From: CAVTLG01 sp963735495
GTDB taxonomy: Bacteria; Chloroflexota; Ktedonobacteria; Ktedonobacterales; Ktedonobacteraceae
Direction: 5' to 3'
Assembly: GCA_963735495.1 (NCBI GenBank)
Contig: CAVTLG010000015.1
Location: forward strand, 62,001-126,000
Length of the DNA: 64,000 nucleotides
Shown here: positions 1-8,856 of the stretch, piece after piece
Position numbering within the stretch: position 1 is the stretch's first letter
How the letters are laid out: every line of letters starts with the position of its first letter
Made by a program: the position numbers and the translations under genes
Notes under the pieces: model-generated
Database searches by the model: none
Seen by the model: the letters and a program-made list of their open reading frames with translations, nothing else
What the model was told of the DNA's origin: nothing

Positions 1-1
1 C

Positions 2-181
2 GAAGTCAACATCGACAGCTTCCTGGACAAACTCGGTGAGGACAAGGCTCGCGAGAACGCAGAGGTCGTGCGCGCCAAAGTGACGTGGATGTATGAGCGT
101 ATCCAGATCCCGCAGGCTCGTGATCTGGCAAAACCGCTCTATGAGGAAGCCATGCTCAAAGTCGAAAGTCGCATCTCATAG
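2..181 (+). CDS. C-terminal end of an unidentified protein (partial)
   Basis: The open frame runs in from the left window edge and ends at a TAG at 179-181, giving 59 residues that finish in KVESRIS. The tail is charged and helical-looking (FLDKLGEDKARENAE, DLAKPLYEEA). No family can be named from so short a piece. A helical C-terminus like this would suit an isoprenoid synthase or many other folds, but that is only a guess. No gene follows on this strand; the next gene is convergent. Confidence 0.55.
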   Translation, partial: EVNIDSFLDKLGEDKARENAEVVRAKVTWMYERIQIPQARDLAKPLYEEAMLKVESRIS

Positions 182-339
182 AAACGCCGTCTTCTCACAG
201 CAAGAAACGCTCGATATTCCTGACATTTCTCAGAATACGTGAATGTGTCTCTGGTCTCAGGACCAGATGTATAGACTTTAAATCTACGGATAAATTCAGA
301 AAAAACTCCTGAACTGTTAATGTATCTCAGTAGCTTTTC

Positions 340-2103
340 CTACTCAAACTTACTTGCGACAACGTAAATAATTCGTTCTATTTTTTTAAGTTGTTGGAAG
401 GTTGCTATGGTCATTGGCTGGATACGGGGTTTTGGCTCAATATGCTGTGTTTTCCCTCGCATATTCGTGTATCGCTCGTGGCGATAGGTGCGATCATGTT
501 CTCTTGGGTAGATTTGCACATAGATGATCGCGTGAGGGTTTACTTCATATTCACTCTCAGCATAAGGGCGTCCTGTCATCCAAGATCCACGTTTCGTTTG
601 TACCACTTTCTCTTTATGCGTACAAGCGTCCAGGTAACGAATAACTTTATACCGATGAAGTACCGTGATGTTCTTTGTTTGTCCATTCCCGGCGTTGACT
701 GTCCTGCTTACTATTTCTTGGATGGTTTCTGGTTCCTGAAGCTCTATCTGTTCTTGGAAGTCACCGTTAACCATGCGTAAGGCAATGGTTATCCACGAGA
801 TATAATGGGTGATTTGTTCCTGGCAGGACTCACAAAGCTTATAAGCTCTGATCCCCTCAATTTCTTCTAATTGGCATTGATGCTCAGCACACTGGTATCC
901 CTGTGCAAGTGTCCATATTCCTTGCAGTGGGCTGTGTGCCCACTCATAAAAGAGTGAGAAGTTAATATGCCCATCTGTATCTATAGTGGATAGTTGCCAT
1001 TGTTGCTCTTTTCTGGGCAAAAAAGAGAATGCTGCTAGTTGCTGACCATGCAGTTGATGTAGCTGCTCCAATTCAATATAGATAGGTTGCGTAGGCATAT
1101 GGAATGGTTCGTCATCTTTATTCTGGCGCAACACCTCGACCATCAGCCAGGCGCTATTCATCCAGAGGTATTTGTGAGCGCGTTCCAAGGCTATCGAACG
1201 CTGCTGTGCATGTAGTTGTAATGAAGTTGATTGGTGCCCCTTGATAGTTGTAGCTCGTTGATTGGCAATATAACGCTCAATAATTAATGAGTACTTATGA
1301 TCAGTTATATGCGTTTGGAATGTTTGAGAGATGTTACTATCGTTTTGCTGAGGGCCATTCTGGATAGGCTTTTTTGATTTTTGTGCATTAAATTCTGCAA
1401 TAGAGGAAACTATTATTATTTTATTTGTATCATGTCGAAACTGTTTATCTTGGAGTGGACTCTGTTCGAGATGAACTGTCTCGAAGTGTAGTTGTTCAAG
1501 AGGTCGTAAATGAATATGGTTATAGACAGCACCAAACCATTTTGTCCAATATCTGAATGCGTTCTGACAAGTACTGCAAGGATGAAACTGCCGGTATTTG
1601 TTTTTTTTCTTGCCTACTGTCCTTATCTCACATTGATCAGTGGGGCATTGGTGAGCGGTCACATACGCCCATTCATTGTAAGAATATGCTACTTCAAGCT
1701 GCGCATGCCCATCATTGTTGAACAGGACCAATGTCCATCTACCAGTTTCCCATCCAGAGGTGTTGTTAGTGCGATAAGTGCGAACATAGGTTGATTGTTG
1801 CCATACTTGATACATACGTTTTGGTGGGAAAAATAGCAAAGCTGAGATGTGACCACAGGGAGAGGGAATAGCTTGCTCAACCTCAATCCATACCGGATTA
1901 GGAGTAGTATATTCAATAGACAACATCAATCCCTGTTTTTTCTGTAAGTCATTGAGACAAGAGATTGCCTCTCTATTCAGGGAATATTTCGTCGCAAGTA
2001 AACATGATGTCCCAACGAAGCTCAACCCACCTCCTTTTATTGAATTGGCTCTATCATGAGCAACATAGCGTTCTATGAGCAAAGGTCTTTGCAGTGAAGG
2101 CAT
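340..2103 (-). CDS. Large protein made of two diverged copies of one zinc-ribbon-containing module
   Basis: This 587-residue protein was not recognised as a named family. It reads as an internal duplication. Residues about 8-215 and about 270-450 share the same order of landmarks: LLIERYVAHDRANSIKG versus SLIIERYIANQRATTIKG, then an aromatic-rich block, a Cys pair (CPTDQCE / CAEHQCQ), and a second Cys pair (CSTCQ / CESCQ) that would complete a zinc ribbon in each copy. The C-terminal ~130 residues are not duplicated. There is no signal peptide or membrane segment. It is convergent to the partial gene on its left, and the Dabb gene lies 39 bp upstream on the same strand, so the two could be cotranscribed. 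Function unknown. Confidence 0.75.
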   Translation of the reverse strand: MPSLQRPLLIERYVAHDRANSIKGGGLSFVGTSCLLATKYSLNREAISCLNDLQKKQGLMLSIEYTTPNPVWIEVEQAIPSPCGHISALLFFPPKRMYQVWQQSTYVRTYRTNNTSGWETGRWTLVLFNNDGHAQLEVAYSYNEWAYVTAHQCPTDQCEIRTVGKKKNKYRQFHPCSTCQNAFRYWTKWFGAVYNHIHLRPLEQLHFETVHLEQSPLQDKQFRHDTNKIIIVSSIAEFNAQKSKKPIQNGPQQNDSNISQTFQTHITDHKYSLIIERYIANQRATTIKGHQSTSLQLHAQQRSIALERAHKYLWMNSAWLMVEVLRQNKDDEPFHMPTQPIYIELEQLHQLHGQQLAAFSFLPRKEQQWQLSTIDTDGHINFSLFYEWAHSPLQGIWTLAQGYQCAEHQCQLEEIEGIRAYKLCESCQEQITHYISWITIALRMVNGDFQEQIELQEPETIQEIVSRTVNAGNGQTKNITVLHRYKVIRYLDACTHKEKVVQTKRGSWMTGRPYAESEYEVNPHAIIYVQIYPREHDRTYRHERYTNMRGKTQHIEPKPRIQPMTIATFQQLKKIERIIYVVASKFE

Positions 2104-2142
2104 TTCATTCTCCCTTCAAAAATCCGGAGAAGAATTTATGTC

Positions 2143-2451
2143 TTACAAACTGTTTTGAGGAATGTCAAAGTCAATGATGCTCTGACTAATGCTCTCCAAT
2201 TCTGTAGCAACTACTCTGTGACTGGGATGAGGCACATAAGCCTTTAATGCTTCTGTATCGGTGAATTGCATCACAAAACCATATGTGTACCTTTTATTTC
2301 TGATAACATCCGTATTGAGATTTTTACCTGATTGCACTGAGAGAATACCATGGATCTTCTCTTGAAGGCTGTGGATATGAGCCAACACGGTTAGAATTTG
2401 TTCTTCGGAGATATCAGCTTTAGGTTGAAACAAAACAGCATGTATTATCAT
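2143..2451 (-). CDS. Dabb (stress-responsive alpha/beta-barrel) domain protein
   Basis: This 102-residue single-domain protein matches the Dabb family: an N-terminal strand (MIIHAVLFQPK), a helix starting at DISEEQIL, a central strand (YGFVMQFTD) and the typical EALKAYVPHPSHRVV segment before a last strand ending in FDIPQ. Dabb proteins are dimeric ferredoxin-like barrels. Some act as small-molecule cyclases or decarboxylases, many have no known role. The first possible ATG is at 2463, but the ATG at 2451 starts exactly where the family normally begins (MIIHxVxF), so I prefer it. The substrate cannot be predicted from the sequence. Confidence 0.8.
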   Translation of the reverse strand: MIIHAVLFQPKADISEEQILTVLAHIHSLQEKIHGILSVQSGKNLNTDVIRNKRYTYGFVMQFTDTEALKAYVPHPSHRVVATELESISQSIIDFDIPQNSL

Positions 2452-2630
2452 TTGGTTCCTCACGCTTTCCTAAATGTGTTCGACAGCGGCACAACTGACT
2501 ATTATTTTATCTAATGCCTGGAGTAAGACTTGCCAGGGCGCTTTATTCATAAGGCGGGAATTTCTCTGGATCGTAAAGAGCATGAACACCCCATTCCTGT
2601 TCCTTCTATTTCTAGGTCTTGGGCTTCCTT

Positions 2631-3065
2631 TTAATCCTTTCTGGGCATCTCATCCTGAGTGACTTTGTTTTGAATCTCTTCGAAGATATCCATGTCTACT
2701 TCCTGTTCCCACTGGGGCATTTCCTCCCACGCAGATACATACGCAGGTTTCGGATCTGAAATATGTTTATACACCTGCCCTATCCATCCAATACGTATTA
2801 CATGACCTCCTTGCTCTCTATTTAATTGTGTAAATTTTTCTTGCTCTATACCAGCATGCACAAGTGCACTTACTTGCTGGTAAAGTTCTGTGACAATATC
2901 CTTTTCCCAATCGGGCATATTCTCCCAAGGAGCTACATAACCCGGTTTGGGTGTGCCGGGAAAATATTTGTGGACACCCATAATCCAAGCATTTCTGAAA
3001 AAACGTCCGCCTTCTTCTCGATTCAAAATAAATCCCTCCATCTTTATCTTCATGCTGCTATGCAA
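2631..3065 (-). CDS. Small protein of two tandem repeats, cotranscribed with an XRE regulator
   Basis: This 144-residue protein is built from two repeats of about 60 residues, each running LNREEGG...W..GVHKYF...PKPGYVAPWENMPDWE and LNREQGG...W..QVYKHI...PKPAYVSAWEEMPQWE. The W/P-rich spacing recalls RyR-type repeat domains, but I cannot assign it firmly. Its start codon overlaps the 3' end of the upstream XRE-TPR gene by 8 bp, so the two are translationally coupled and probably work together. No enzyme motif is visible. Confidence 0.65.
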   Translation of the reverse strand: MHSSMKIKMEGFILNREEGGRFFRNAWIMGVHKYFPGTPKPGYVAPWENMPDWEKDIVTELYQQVSALVHAGIEQEKFTQLNREQGGHVIRIGWIGQVYKHISDPKPAYVSAWEEMPQWEQEVDMDIFEEIQNKVTQDEMPRKD

Positions 3066-4320
3066 GCAAATTTATACGTTGGTCCAATTGCTTCACTGCA
3101 TTGGTTTGAGCAAATGGTTCTAGCTGAGTCCGAAGTCCATAGATGCCCTTTATAAGTACGCCAGATGGCCTATTAAGAGCGATCTGCGAAACTTCATTGG
3201 CGTAGAAGCATGCCTGATCGACCTTTCCTTGTTGCAGTGAAGCAAGGGCCAAATCTGTGAATATTATTCCTCGCCGTCGGTGGCTTAAGGACGAAGATGT
3301 AAGTGCTTCGAGTAATACTGGCATGGCAAGTGCAGGCTCTTTTAGTTTGACGAAACATGCACCTCTCTGCTCTGACATCCGTGACCCTTCAAAGCGTAAC
3401 CAACCTTTATCTACGCTTCCATCTAAACTATTCACGCCTTCTGCCAGGTCAAGAAATTTTTGACAGGCAGGGAGATTGCCAGCGCCAGCGTATGCCTCAG
3501 CCGAAACTGCTGCAACCCAATAGCGGGTTGCTAATGAAGTGTCGCCTTGCTGTGCTACTTTTTCTGCACCTTGCAAGAGTGGCAAGGCATCGTGGTATTG
3601 TCTACTGTATATAAGAATAAATGCATGACGAACAAGGGCACACGCCCAAAGGTCATGATTTTTTGCCTCCTTCGCTGCTGATGCAGCGAAAGTATAACAA
3701 GACTGCGCCGAATCGTACTCATTCATGTCAAAGAAAATTTCTCCAGCCAGCTGCGATAAGTTGCTAGCCAGTGTGCACAACCGCCTATGAGTAGAGGCTG
3801 GATGTGAGCTTTTAATGAGCCCAATAAACGTCTTTAGTTGCCCAAGTACCCCATCAAGCACGTCTTTTTTAGAAAAAGCTACTTTAAAGATACTCCAATA
3901 GTATGTGCAAATAGCTTCGAGATCACGCAATCCGGCCTCGTCTAATTGAGATGGTCTGGTAAAGGTCTGCTCTATCTTTTCCCAATCCAACTCCGGGAAA
4001 GGCAGAAAGAGTGCCGCTCCTGCAACATTCAGAAGATGCAATAACTCCCGGCGTTTCTTATCCATATCGTAATCTCCTGATAATAAGAGGGAAGTGCTTA
4101 CCGTCTCTTTTTGTATGTCTGAGAGCATATCTCGCTTAAACCCAAGCTCCTCGGGTGACATTCCAAAAGCTTTGCAAAGGAGATCCAGATTGTAATCTCG
4201 TGGTTGCTGGGTCCCCTGTTCCCAACGCATGTAAGTACGTTCGCTGATCTCTGCTTTTTCTGCTACAACCGCCTGCGACCAAAGCCTTTGTTTACGTGCT
4301 CTACGAAGCTCATGGTTCAT
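3058..4320 (-). CDS. XRE-family regulator with C-terminal TPR-like helices
   Basis: This 420-residue protein begins with a Cro/C1 helix-turn-helix (residues about 3-55: RKQRLWSQAVVAEKAEISER, WEQGTQQPRDYNLDLLCKAFG). The rest is a long all-helical region with tetratricopeptide-like pairs (YDSAQSCYTFAASAA, YHDALPLLQGAEKVA). This architecture is common in signalling-responsive regulators of Actinobacteria and Ktedonobacteria. An ATG at 4338 is possible, but the ATG at 4320 has AGAGGG just upstream and begins at the HTH, so it is chosen. The 3' end overlaps the downstream repeat protein. The region upstream holds two GACAGGTA repeats that could be its operator. Confidence 0.8.
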   Translation of the reverse strand: MNHELRRARKQRLWSQAVVAEKAEISERTYMRWEQGTQQPRDYNLDLLCKAFGMSPEELGFKRDMLSDIQKETVSTSLLLSGDYDMDKKRRELLHLLNVAGAALFLPFPELDWEKIEQTFTRPSQLDEAGLRDLEAICTYYWSIFKVAFSKKDVLDGVLGQLKTFIGLIKSSHPASTHRRLCTLASNLSQLAGEIFFDMNEYDSAQSCYTFAASAAKEAKNHDLWACALVRHAFILIYSRQYHDALPLLQGAEKVAQQGDTSLATRYWVAAVSAEAYAGAGNLPACQKFLDLAEGVNSLDGSVDKGWLRFEGSRMSEQRGACFVKLKEPALAMPVLLEALTSSSLSHRRRGIIFTDLALASLQQGKVDQACFYANEVSQIALNRPSGVLIKGIYGLRTQLEPFAQTNAVKQLDQRINLLA

Positions 4321-4405
4321 CTTAGTCCCTCTTACCAAAATTCTAAGACTCTATTTTCTCCTGGTCAAGCAAAAGTGAGTCTTTCGGAAGGCTTACGACA
4401 CAAAT

Positions 4406-4424
4406 GACAGGTAAACGACAGGTA
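4406..4424. promoter_or_regulatory. Two direct GACAGGTA repeats, possible operator
   Basis: GACAGGTA occurs at 4406-4413 and again at 4417-4424, an 11-bp period, i.e. the same face of the helix. It lies between two divergent XRE-family genes, so binding by either regulator is plausible but not shown. Confidence 0.3.
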
Positions 4425-4611
4425 GAAACGTCAGAAAAACATCCGTAGAACGACATTATTATTCGTTTGATTTCAGGGTATTGTTTTGACATGGATACAG
4501 CAGTAGCATACATCAACTTGTGGAAGGTTTCAATGCAGTAAGTCCTTGTGTCCCAGTTGTGATATGCAAGAACCAATTTTCCTGAGCCTTAGACAGAGCA
4601 CCTAGAAAGAC

Positions 4612-4640
4612 TTGACAATCTATAGATAGTTGGGTATTCT
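4612..4640 (+). promoter_or_regulatory. Sigma-70-like promoter for the small XRE gene
   Basis: TTGACA at 4612-4617, a 17-bp spacer, and TATTCT at 4635-4640. The start codon of the XRE gene follows 35 bp downstream. The -35 is perfect and the -10 matches at five of six positions. Confidence 0.6.
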
Positions 4641-4674
4641 TGGGTCATAAGGTTTAGATAAAGGGGTTTTAGCC

Positions 4675-4887
4675 ATGACAGTAAAAGACCATCGTCTTGC
4701 ACTTGGTTGGTCTATCTCTGAATTGGCTAGGCGTGCTGGGATGACAAATAAAACTCTAAGGCGTATTGAGAATGGCGATCCAGTCTATGACTACTCAGTA
4801 GGCGCTGTGGCAAAAGCGTTGAGTGAAGGATTAGGTAAAACCATTACCATAAATGATTTAGAGGGTGTGAACATCGTTAACAAATAA
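4675..4887 (+). CDS. Small XRE-family DNA-binding protein
   Basis: This 70-residue protein is essentially one helix-turn-helix domain: ISELARRAGMTNKTLRRIENG is the two-helix core, followed by YDYSVGAVAKALSEGLG. It probably acts as a dimeric repressor. It is transcribed from the promoter just upstream and stands alone before an approximately 280-bp gap that leads into the mobile-element genes, so it could be either a host gene or the left-end regulator of the element. A purine-rich AAAGGGG lies about 12 bp before the ATG. Confidence 0.75.
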   Translation: MTVKDHRLALGWSISELARRAGMTNKTLRRIENGDPVYDYSVGAVAKALSEGLGKTITINDLEGVNIVNK

Positions 4888-4939
4888 GGAAATAAGAAAC
4901 ACTGCTAGCTGGTAACTGGTAACTGTTTCAAAAGAAATT

Positions 4940-4984
4940 GGTTGTTATGCGCTGGTCAACTTGGCAGACGAGCAGCGCATAACC
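4940..4984. repeat. Inverted repeat (12-bp stem) at the left edge of the accessory region
   Basis: The left arm reads GGTTGTTATGCGCTG and the right arm CAGCGCATAACC. They pair over 12 bp with a 3-nt bulge around an 18-nt loop. No T-tract follows, so it is not a standard terminator. Just before it (from about 4911) there is a GGTAACT direct repeat. It lies where core-like genes give way to element genes and might be a recombination or protein-binding site. Confidence 0.35.
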
Positions 4985-5165
4985 AGGAACCCACACTATC
5001 CGTTTGTCTGATTGGTGGTCAGTGCTACATACAGCTTGGTGAGCTGTTCTGTGGCTAGGACGTGCTAAGTCTGCGTTTAGTATGCCATTGCAGATCTGGC
5101 TTGTCAGAATTCGTTATCAAGCGAAGTTCTGTTTTTAGTGGTTGCATACTAGAAGGAGCAGCGAG

Positions 5166-5978
5166 ATGGCACACTCTCTACCTCGAACACTCTATCACTG
5201 GACACGTGTTGCACTGGCAACGATCCTTAGTGATGAGCAGTTGCTTGACGATGAGGGAAATCCAACCTTGCCCAGTCTACGCGAGGAAGCCAGTCATAAT
5301 GGCCTTTTTTACCTTCGCATCATTCGCCATTTGCCGCACGCCAACCTCTACGAAGCTCATGCCGAAGCTCTGCCGGGCTTGCTCGATGCGCCTGACCCGT
5401 TCATTGTCTTTCTCAGCGAGGATCAACTACGTTTCACGCTTCCCTGGGATGTTCGTATGCAGCACCGGACACCAGAACAACGCTTAACCCTGCTGTCTGC
5501 ACATGCGGCAATCCTTCAGCCGCTGGTGCGCATTGATCCTGGACATGTGCATACGCAGCCGGTCTCGCTTGCATCGCCCCTCACAGAAGAGGTTCTGTAT
5601 GTTGAGGTTGATGAGCAAGATGCTCCCACAGTGTTTACCTCCATTCCTGAAATGGACTCCATGCCGCAGGATAGCAAGGCATTCAAACTGCAGCAGGCGC
5701 TTCTTGGCGAAGTGAGCAAACGGACCGGGACCATGGCGATGCAGCAAGCGTTCCTTCGTGCAGCGATTGATACGTTAATGGACGTCCTCTATCAAGGACA
5801 AGCGTACACGCAGGCTACCTTCCTCCAAGGATGCTGTGCCTTACTGGATCGCGTACGGCGGTGGCAGTTGCGCACACACCAACGTTTGGTCCAGGTACTC
5901 CCATCATTTGATGAGCATCGTTGCCGTATAACCTGGCAGCTCACCATTGGCATCCCAGCCGATCTCGCTGTTGCGTAG
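5166..5978 (+). CDS. Hypothetical protein at the start of the element
   Basis: This 270-residue soluble protein was not recognised. An in-frame ATG at 5142 exists, but the ATG at 5166 has AGAAGGAG eight bases upstream, so it is chosen. It is acidic, with no membrane segments, no Cys pairs and no enzyme motif I can name. The C-terminal third is helical (QQAFLRAAIDTLMDVLYQG, CCALLDRVRRWQLR). It leads a same-strand series (small membrane protein, 112-aa protein, 4-TM protein, HerA-like ATPase), so a role in element maintenance or DNA transfer is possible by context only. Confidence 0.6.
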   Translation: MAHSLPRTLYHWTRVALATILSDEQLLDDEGNPTLPSLREEASHNGLFYLRIIRHLPHANLYEAHAEALPGLLDAPDPFIVFLSEDQLRFTLPWDVRMQHRTPEQRLTLLSAHAAILQPLVRIDPGHVHTQPVSLASPLTEEVLYVEVDEQDAPTVFTSIPEMDSMPQDSKAFKLQQALLGEVSKRTGTMAMQQAFLRAAIDTLMDVLYQGQAYTQATFLQGCCALLDRVRRWQLRTHQRLVQVLPSFDEHRCRITWQLTIGIPADLAVA

Positions 5979-6031
5979 TGTTTTTATCGTGCGTCTCTCG
6001 ACGTTCACCATTTCACGAAAGGAGGGTGCAA

Positions 6032-6139
6032 TTGAGTACGATGATCACCGTGAACTTCTGGTTTGTCATTTCGTTATGCTTAGTTTTTCTTGTAGTTGGG
6101 CTCATCATTGGCGGACGAAATAACCGTTATCGCTATTAG
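6032..6139 (+). CDS. 35-residue single-pass membrane peptide
   Basis: A small protein with one hydrophobic helix (FWFVISLCLVFLVVGLIIGG) and a basic C-terminal end (RNNRYRY). AAGGAGG at 6019-6025 lies six bases before a TTG at 6032 and 15 bases before the in-frame ATG at 6041, so TTG initiation fits the Shine-Dalgarno spacing best. The positively charged tail predicts a cytoplasmic C-terminus. Its place between element genes suggests a small partner of the membrane proteins that follow. Confidence 0.55.
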   Translation: MSTMITVNFWFVISLCLVFLVVGLIIGGRNNRYRY

Positions 6140-6237
6140 CCACAAAGAAACAAGTGGCTATACTCTATGGCTCGACCAGAGCCTCTCCATCTCTATCCAC
6201 GCAGTTTTCCAAATAGTTAGAAACAGGAGCTTGTCGT

Positions 6238-6576
6238 ATGGCAAATACAGGCTTAGTCCTCTTTGGTGGCAGGACGGAGTATCCAGCCGTGACGCAAACG
6301 CAGACATCACAACTCATTGACGTGCCAGACCTGGCAAACGTCGTCTATATCACCATCCAGCCGCAAGCGCACGCCGCGATTATTGCGCTGTTTGAACGCT
6401 GGTTTGAAGGGCGCAACGAGGTAGAATTGGTGGATCATGGCACCTCGGATAAGCTGGGAGAAAGTTTCCTCGTGATCGAATGGTTTGAGTGTGAGATTGA
6501 TCAGCTCTTCCTGGACATCCTCAACACGGAAGACATGATCATCGACTATACCACGTACAGCAGGGAGGTGGACTAA
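6238..6576 (+). CDS. Hypothetical 112-residue soluble protein
   Basis: Not recognised. It is a compact acidic alpha/beta protein (VVYITIQPQAHAAIIALFERWFEG, FLVIEWFECEIDQLFLDIL). GGAG precedes the ATG closely. Its stop overlaps the next start in a TAATG arrangement, so it is translationally coupled to the 4-TM protein and probably works with it. Confidence 0.65.
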   Translation: MANTGLVLFGGRTEYPAVTQTQTSQLIDVPDLANVVYITIQPQAHAAIIALFERWFEGRNEVELVDHGTSDKLGESFLVIEWFECEIDQLFLDILNTEDMIIDYTTYSREVD

Positions 6577-7178
6577 TGGGAGGCGAAAGACGACAGCGAC
6601 GTGGCGCAGGTGCCGCAACCGTTGAGGGGTCTCTCAGTGCGGGCAGCAATGGCACTGAGCATACCTCGCCTATCTGGCTCCTCACAACGGCAGCCATTGC
6701 AGGACTCTTCTGGTTCATCTTTTTTGTGATCCAGATTACTGGCACGGAGCAAGCGGTGTATGCCTTCTTGCAGACCACGATCACCATCACCCCACAAGAA
6801 ACGGCGTCCCAGCTCCTGGCGATGCAACAGGGGTCACAAGATTCCACCACCTTGATCGCTGATGCTATCGGCTGGTCCGTGCAACTGATGCTCCTGGTCG
6901 CCTCATTTCCATCAGAGCACTATATCGCGTATCATATTGGCCGCGCTCGTCGGTTTGCTATGATCATCCTCATCGGTGCCGACTGGCTGACCGATGCATT
7001 GTACGTGCTCCATGGCAGAACGGTGTTTGCGGGGTTCTTGCAGCTTTCTCCCGGTGGAATTGGCATACTGATCATTGCCATTATCTACCCCATTGCGATT
7101 ACCGCCGTCACCGTGTTTGCCGGGGTCGAGTTCGCGCATCGGATCGACAAACTGGTCCATCGCATACGCAACATTTAG
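6576..7178 (+). CDS. Four-helix integral membrane protein
   Basis: This 200-residue protein has a basic, low-complexity N-terminus (GGERRQRRGAGA) followed by about four hydrophobic helices: residues ~33-53, ~95-108, ~125-145 and ~160-182. No family recognised. The start overlaps the previous stop (TAATG), and the ATPase gene begins 28 bp after its stop. By position it could be the membrane partner of the HerA/FtsK-like ATPase in a DNA-transfer or maintenance complex. That role is inferred. Confidence 0.6.
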   Translation: MGGERRQRRGAGAATVEGSLSAGSNGTEHTSPIWLLTTAAIAGLFWFIFFVIQITGTEQAVYAFLQTTITITPQETASQLLAMQQGSQDSTTLIADAIGWSVQLMLLVASFPSEHYIAYHIGRARRFAMIILIGADWLTDALYVLHGRTVFAGFLQLSPGGIGILIIAIIYPIAITAVTVFAGVEFAHRIDKLVHRIRNI

Positions 7179-7206
7179 CGCTGGCAGGCAGGAAGGAGTA
7201 TCACCC

Positions 7207-8748
7207 ATGACAAACGAGATACAAGAAACTGGCAGGCAGGAACACTCTTCCCTGCCTGCCCTTCATCCAGTGGAAGCAACCTTGAGACTTCGGTACTTTG
7301 CCTATGGCGCGGTGCCGAGCACGATTTTACTTGATTACATGAGTCAAGGACAATTTGGCGCGAGCATCGCTCTTGGAGCGGTCCTGGGTGGAGCTGCGGC
7401 CTACTTCGCGCCGGAGATCCACAAAACGTTCCAGCCAGCACTGCACACGGTTGGGCAAGTCTGGGCCTATCTCAACAGAAATAATTCTGGACGTGCCAGG
7501 CATCGACTCGCAGACATGCATTGGTGGCTCACTGGTGAACAGACACTCCAGTATGCAGAGGAGGAGGAAGAGTCATTTTTAGATGCAGATGCCGCATTGG
7601 AAGAGGAGGAGTTGGCAGATGGAAAGCTGATTGACCTGGCTGCCGACTTGAAGATTCCGGCAACAGACATTGCCGGGAAAGCCATTTTCATTGCGGGTAT
7701 TCGCAGGTCAGGAAAAACAACCCTGGGTGTGAGGATCGCCGAGCAGATGAGCCAATATGATCTACCGCTCTTTGTGCCTGACTTAGAGGGAGACTGGCTC
7801 TCAGCAGCTGCGACGACGTTCAAATGTGGGCGTATCCTGGCGCATCCTTCAGCGGCCAAGCTCTATGCAGATGTGGAAGATTTTGTCGCAGTGACGGTGG
7901 AGAGCGCGGAGCTTACAGGATTTAACATTCTGGATGAGGGTGCGCAGGCCGTGTTGGATATGGCATCCTATCCGAGCATTGATGAAGCCTGTCAAGTGGC
8001 AGTGAAGATCATTCGAGGATTGTTTGTGTGGACGGAGCACTATGCGGATGAACGGGTTCCCTGCCAGGTGTACTTAGATGAGGCACAACGCTTCCTGCCG
8101 CAAAGCCTGGACAATTCGATCATTGAAGATAAGCTGGTACGACAGGCATTGCTGAAAGCCTATATGGATATTATCGCTATTGGTGGGAAGCGCGGTCTTT
8201 CTCCAGTGATCCTCACTCAGCGCTTTAGCCAGGTCAATAAAAAGATCATGGCTCAGTCAGAAGTCTTCTTCCTACTGAGACAGACAAATGATAATGATCT
8301 CAAGCGCTGCATGGAATATGTAAACAACATTACCGCTACACCTGAAGAGATCAGTCAGTTTGCGCAAGGCGAGGGAGTCTACATTGCGGCCACAGGTGAG
8401 CAACGCGTCACCCAATTCTCTCCTCGCAAGTCGAATGGGCAACGTGGTGCTACTCCAACGGTTGACGCGGCAGAGCGATATGCGCGACGTCGGGCGATGA
8501 AAACCGTGCCAGTGGCGCAAGATGACGATGAGTTACAAGGAAAACCTTTGTCGCGGCTACGGTCTTTAAAATCTCCAGACGAGATACTGCTGGAAAGAGG
8601 CGTCCAGGCGTACAGAGATGGCGCAACGTCTTTAGATAAATTGATGGCGATCCTTGGGATTACGCAGCATAAGGCCCGGCAATTAAGACCTCGTATTGAA
8701 GAGATTGTTCGTCAAGAGCAAGAACGAGAGGATGAGGACGATCTATAA
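7207..8748 (+). CDS. HerA/FtsK-superfamily ATPase (possible DNA translocase of the element)
   Basis: This 513-residue protein has a weakly hydrophobic N-terminal stretch (residues ~35-60), an acidic linker (EEEEE, ALEEEEL), then a HerA/VirD4-like ATPase core. Walker A is GIRRSGKTT at about residues 164-172, Walker B is VYLDEAQRF at about 287-295, and a downstream QRF matches the sensor region of this superfamily (ILTQRFSQV). Such ATPases pump or process DNA, as in conjugation coupling proteins or HerA-NurA. No NurA nuclease gene is visible. A longer frame from 7075 exists, but GGAAGGAG upstream of the ATG at 7207 marks the start. The extreme C-terminus looks like a small helix-turn-helix (DKLMAILGITQHKARQL). 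Role in transfer is an inference from family and neighbours. Confidence 0.75.
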   Translation: MTNEIQETGRQEHSSLPALHPVEATLRLRYFAYGAVPSTILLDYMSQGQFGASIALGAVLGGAAAYFAPEIHKTFQPALHTVGQVWAYLNRNNSGRARHRLADMHWWLTGEQTLQYAEEEEESFLDADAALEEEELADGKLIDLAADLKIPATDIAGKAIFIAGIRRSGKTTLGVRIAEQMSQYDLPLFVPDLEGDWLSAAATTFKCGRILAHPSAAKLYADVEDFVAVTVESAELTGFNILDEGAQAVLDMASYPSIDEACQVAVKIIRGLFVWTEHYADERVPCQVYLDEAQRFLPQSLDNSIIEDKLVRQALLKAYMDIIAIGGKRGLSPVILTQRFSQVNKKIMAQSEVFFLLRQTNDNDLKRCMEYVNNITATPEEISQFAQGEGVYIAATGEQRVTQFSPRKSNGQRGATPTVDAAERYARRRAMKTVPVAQDDDELQGKPLSRLRSLKSPDEILLERGVQAYRDGATSLDKLMAILGITQHKARQLRPRIEEIVRQEQEREDEDDL

Positions 8749-8751
8749 AAT

Positions 8752-8836
8752 TTGTGTGTGTGTGTGTGTGCGAGCTGTGTGTGCAACTTCTCAAGCTCAA
8801 ATCCAGGCATTCTGGTCCGCACACACACACACAAAA
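8752..8836. repeat. (TG)n ... (CA)n inverted repeat in the intergenic gap
   Basis: A run of alternating TG (8752-8772) and a run of alternating CA (8818-8836) face each other across about 45 bp. They can pair into a stem of about 18 bp. The structure sits exactly between the stop of the ATPase gene and the start of the coiled-coil gene. Each arm is also potentially Z-DNA-forming. Confidence 0.7.
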
Positions 8837-8856
8837 GACACAGGGAGGTATCAGCT

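Noticed and set aside
5484..5747. Minus-strand frames within the 5166 gene
   Set aside because: They are shadows of the plus-strand gene, which has a strong Shine-Dalgarno and fits the operon direction.
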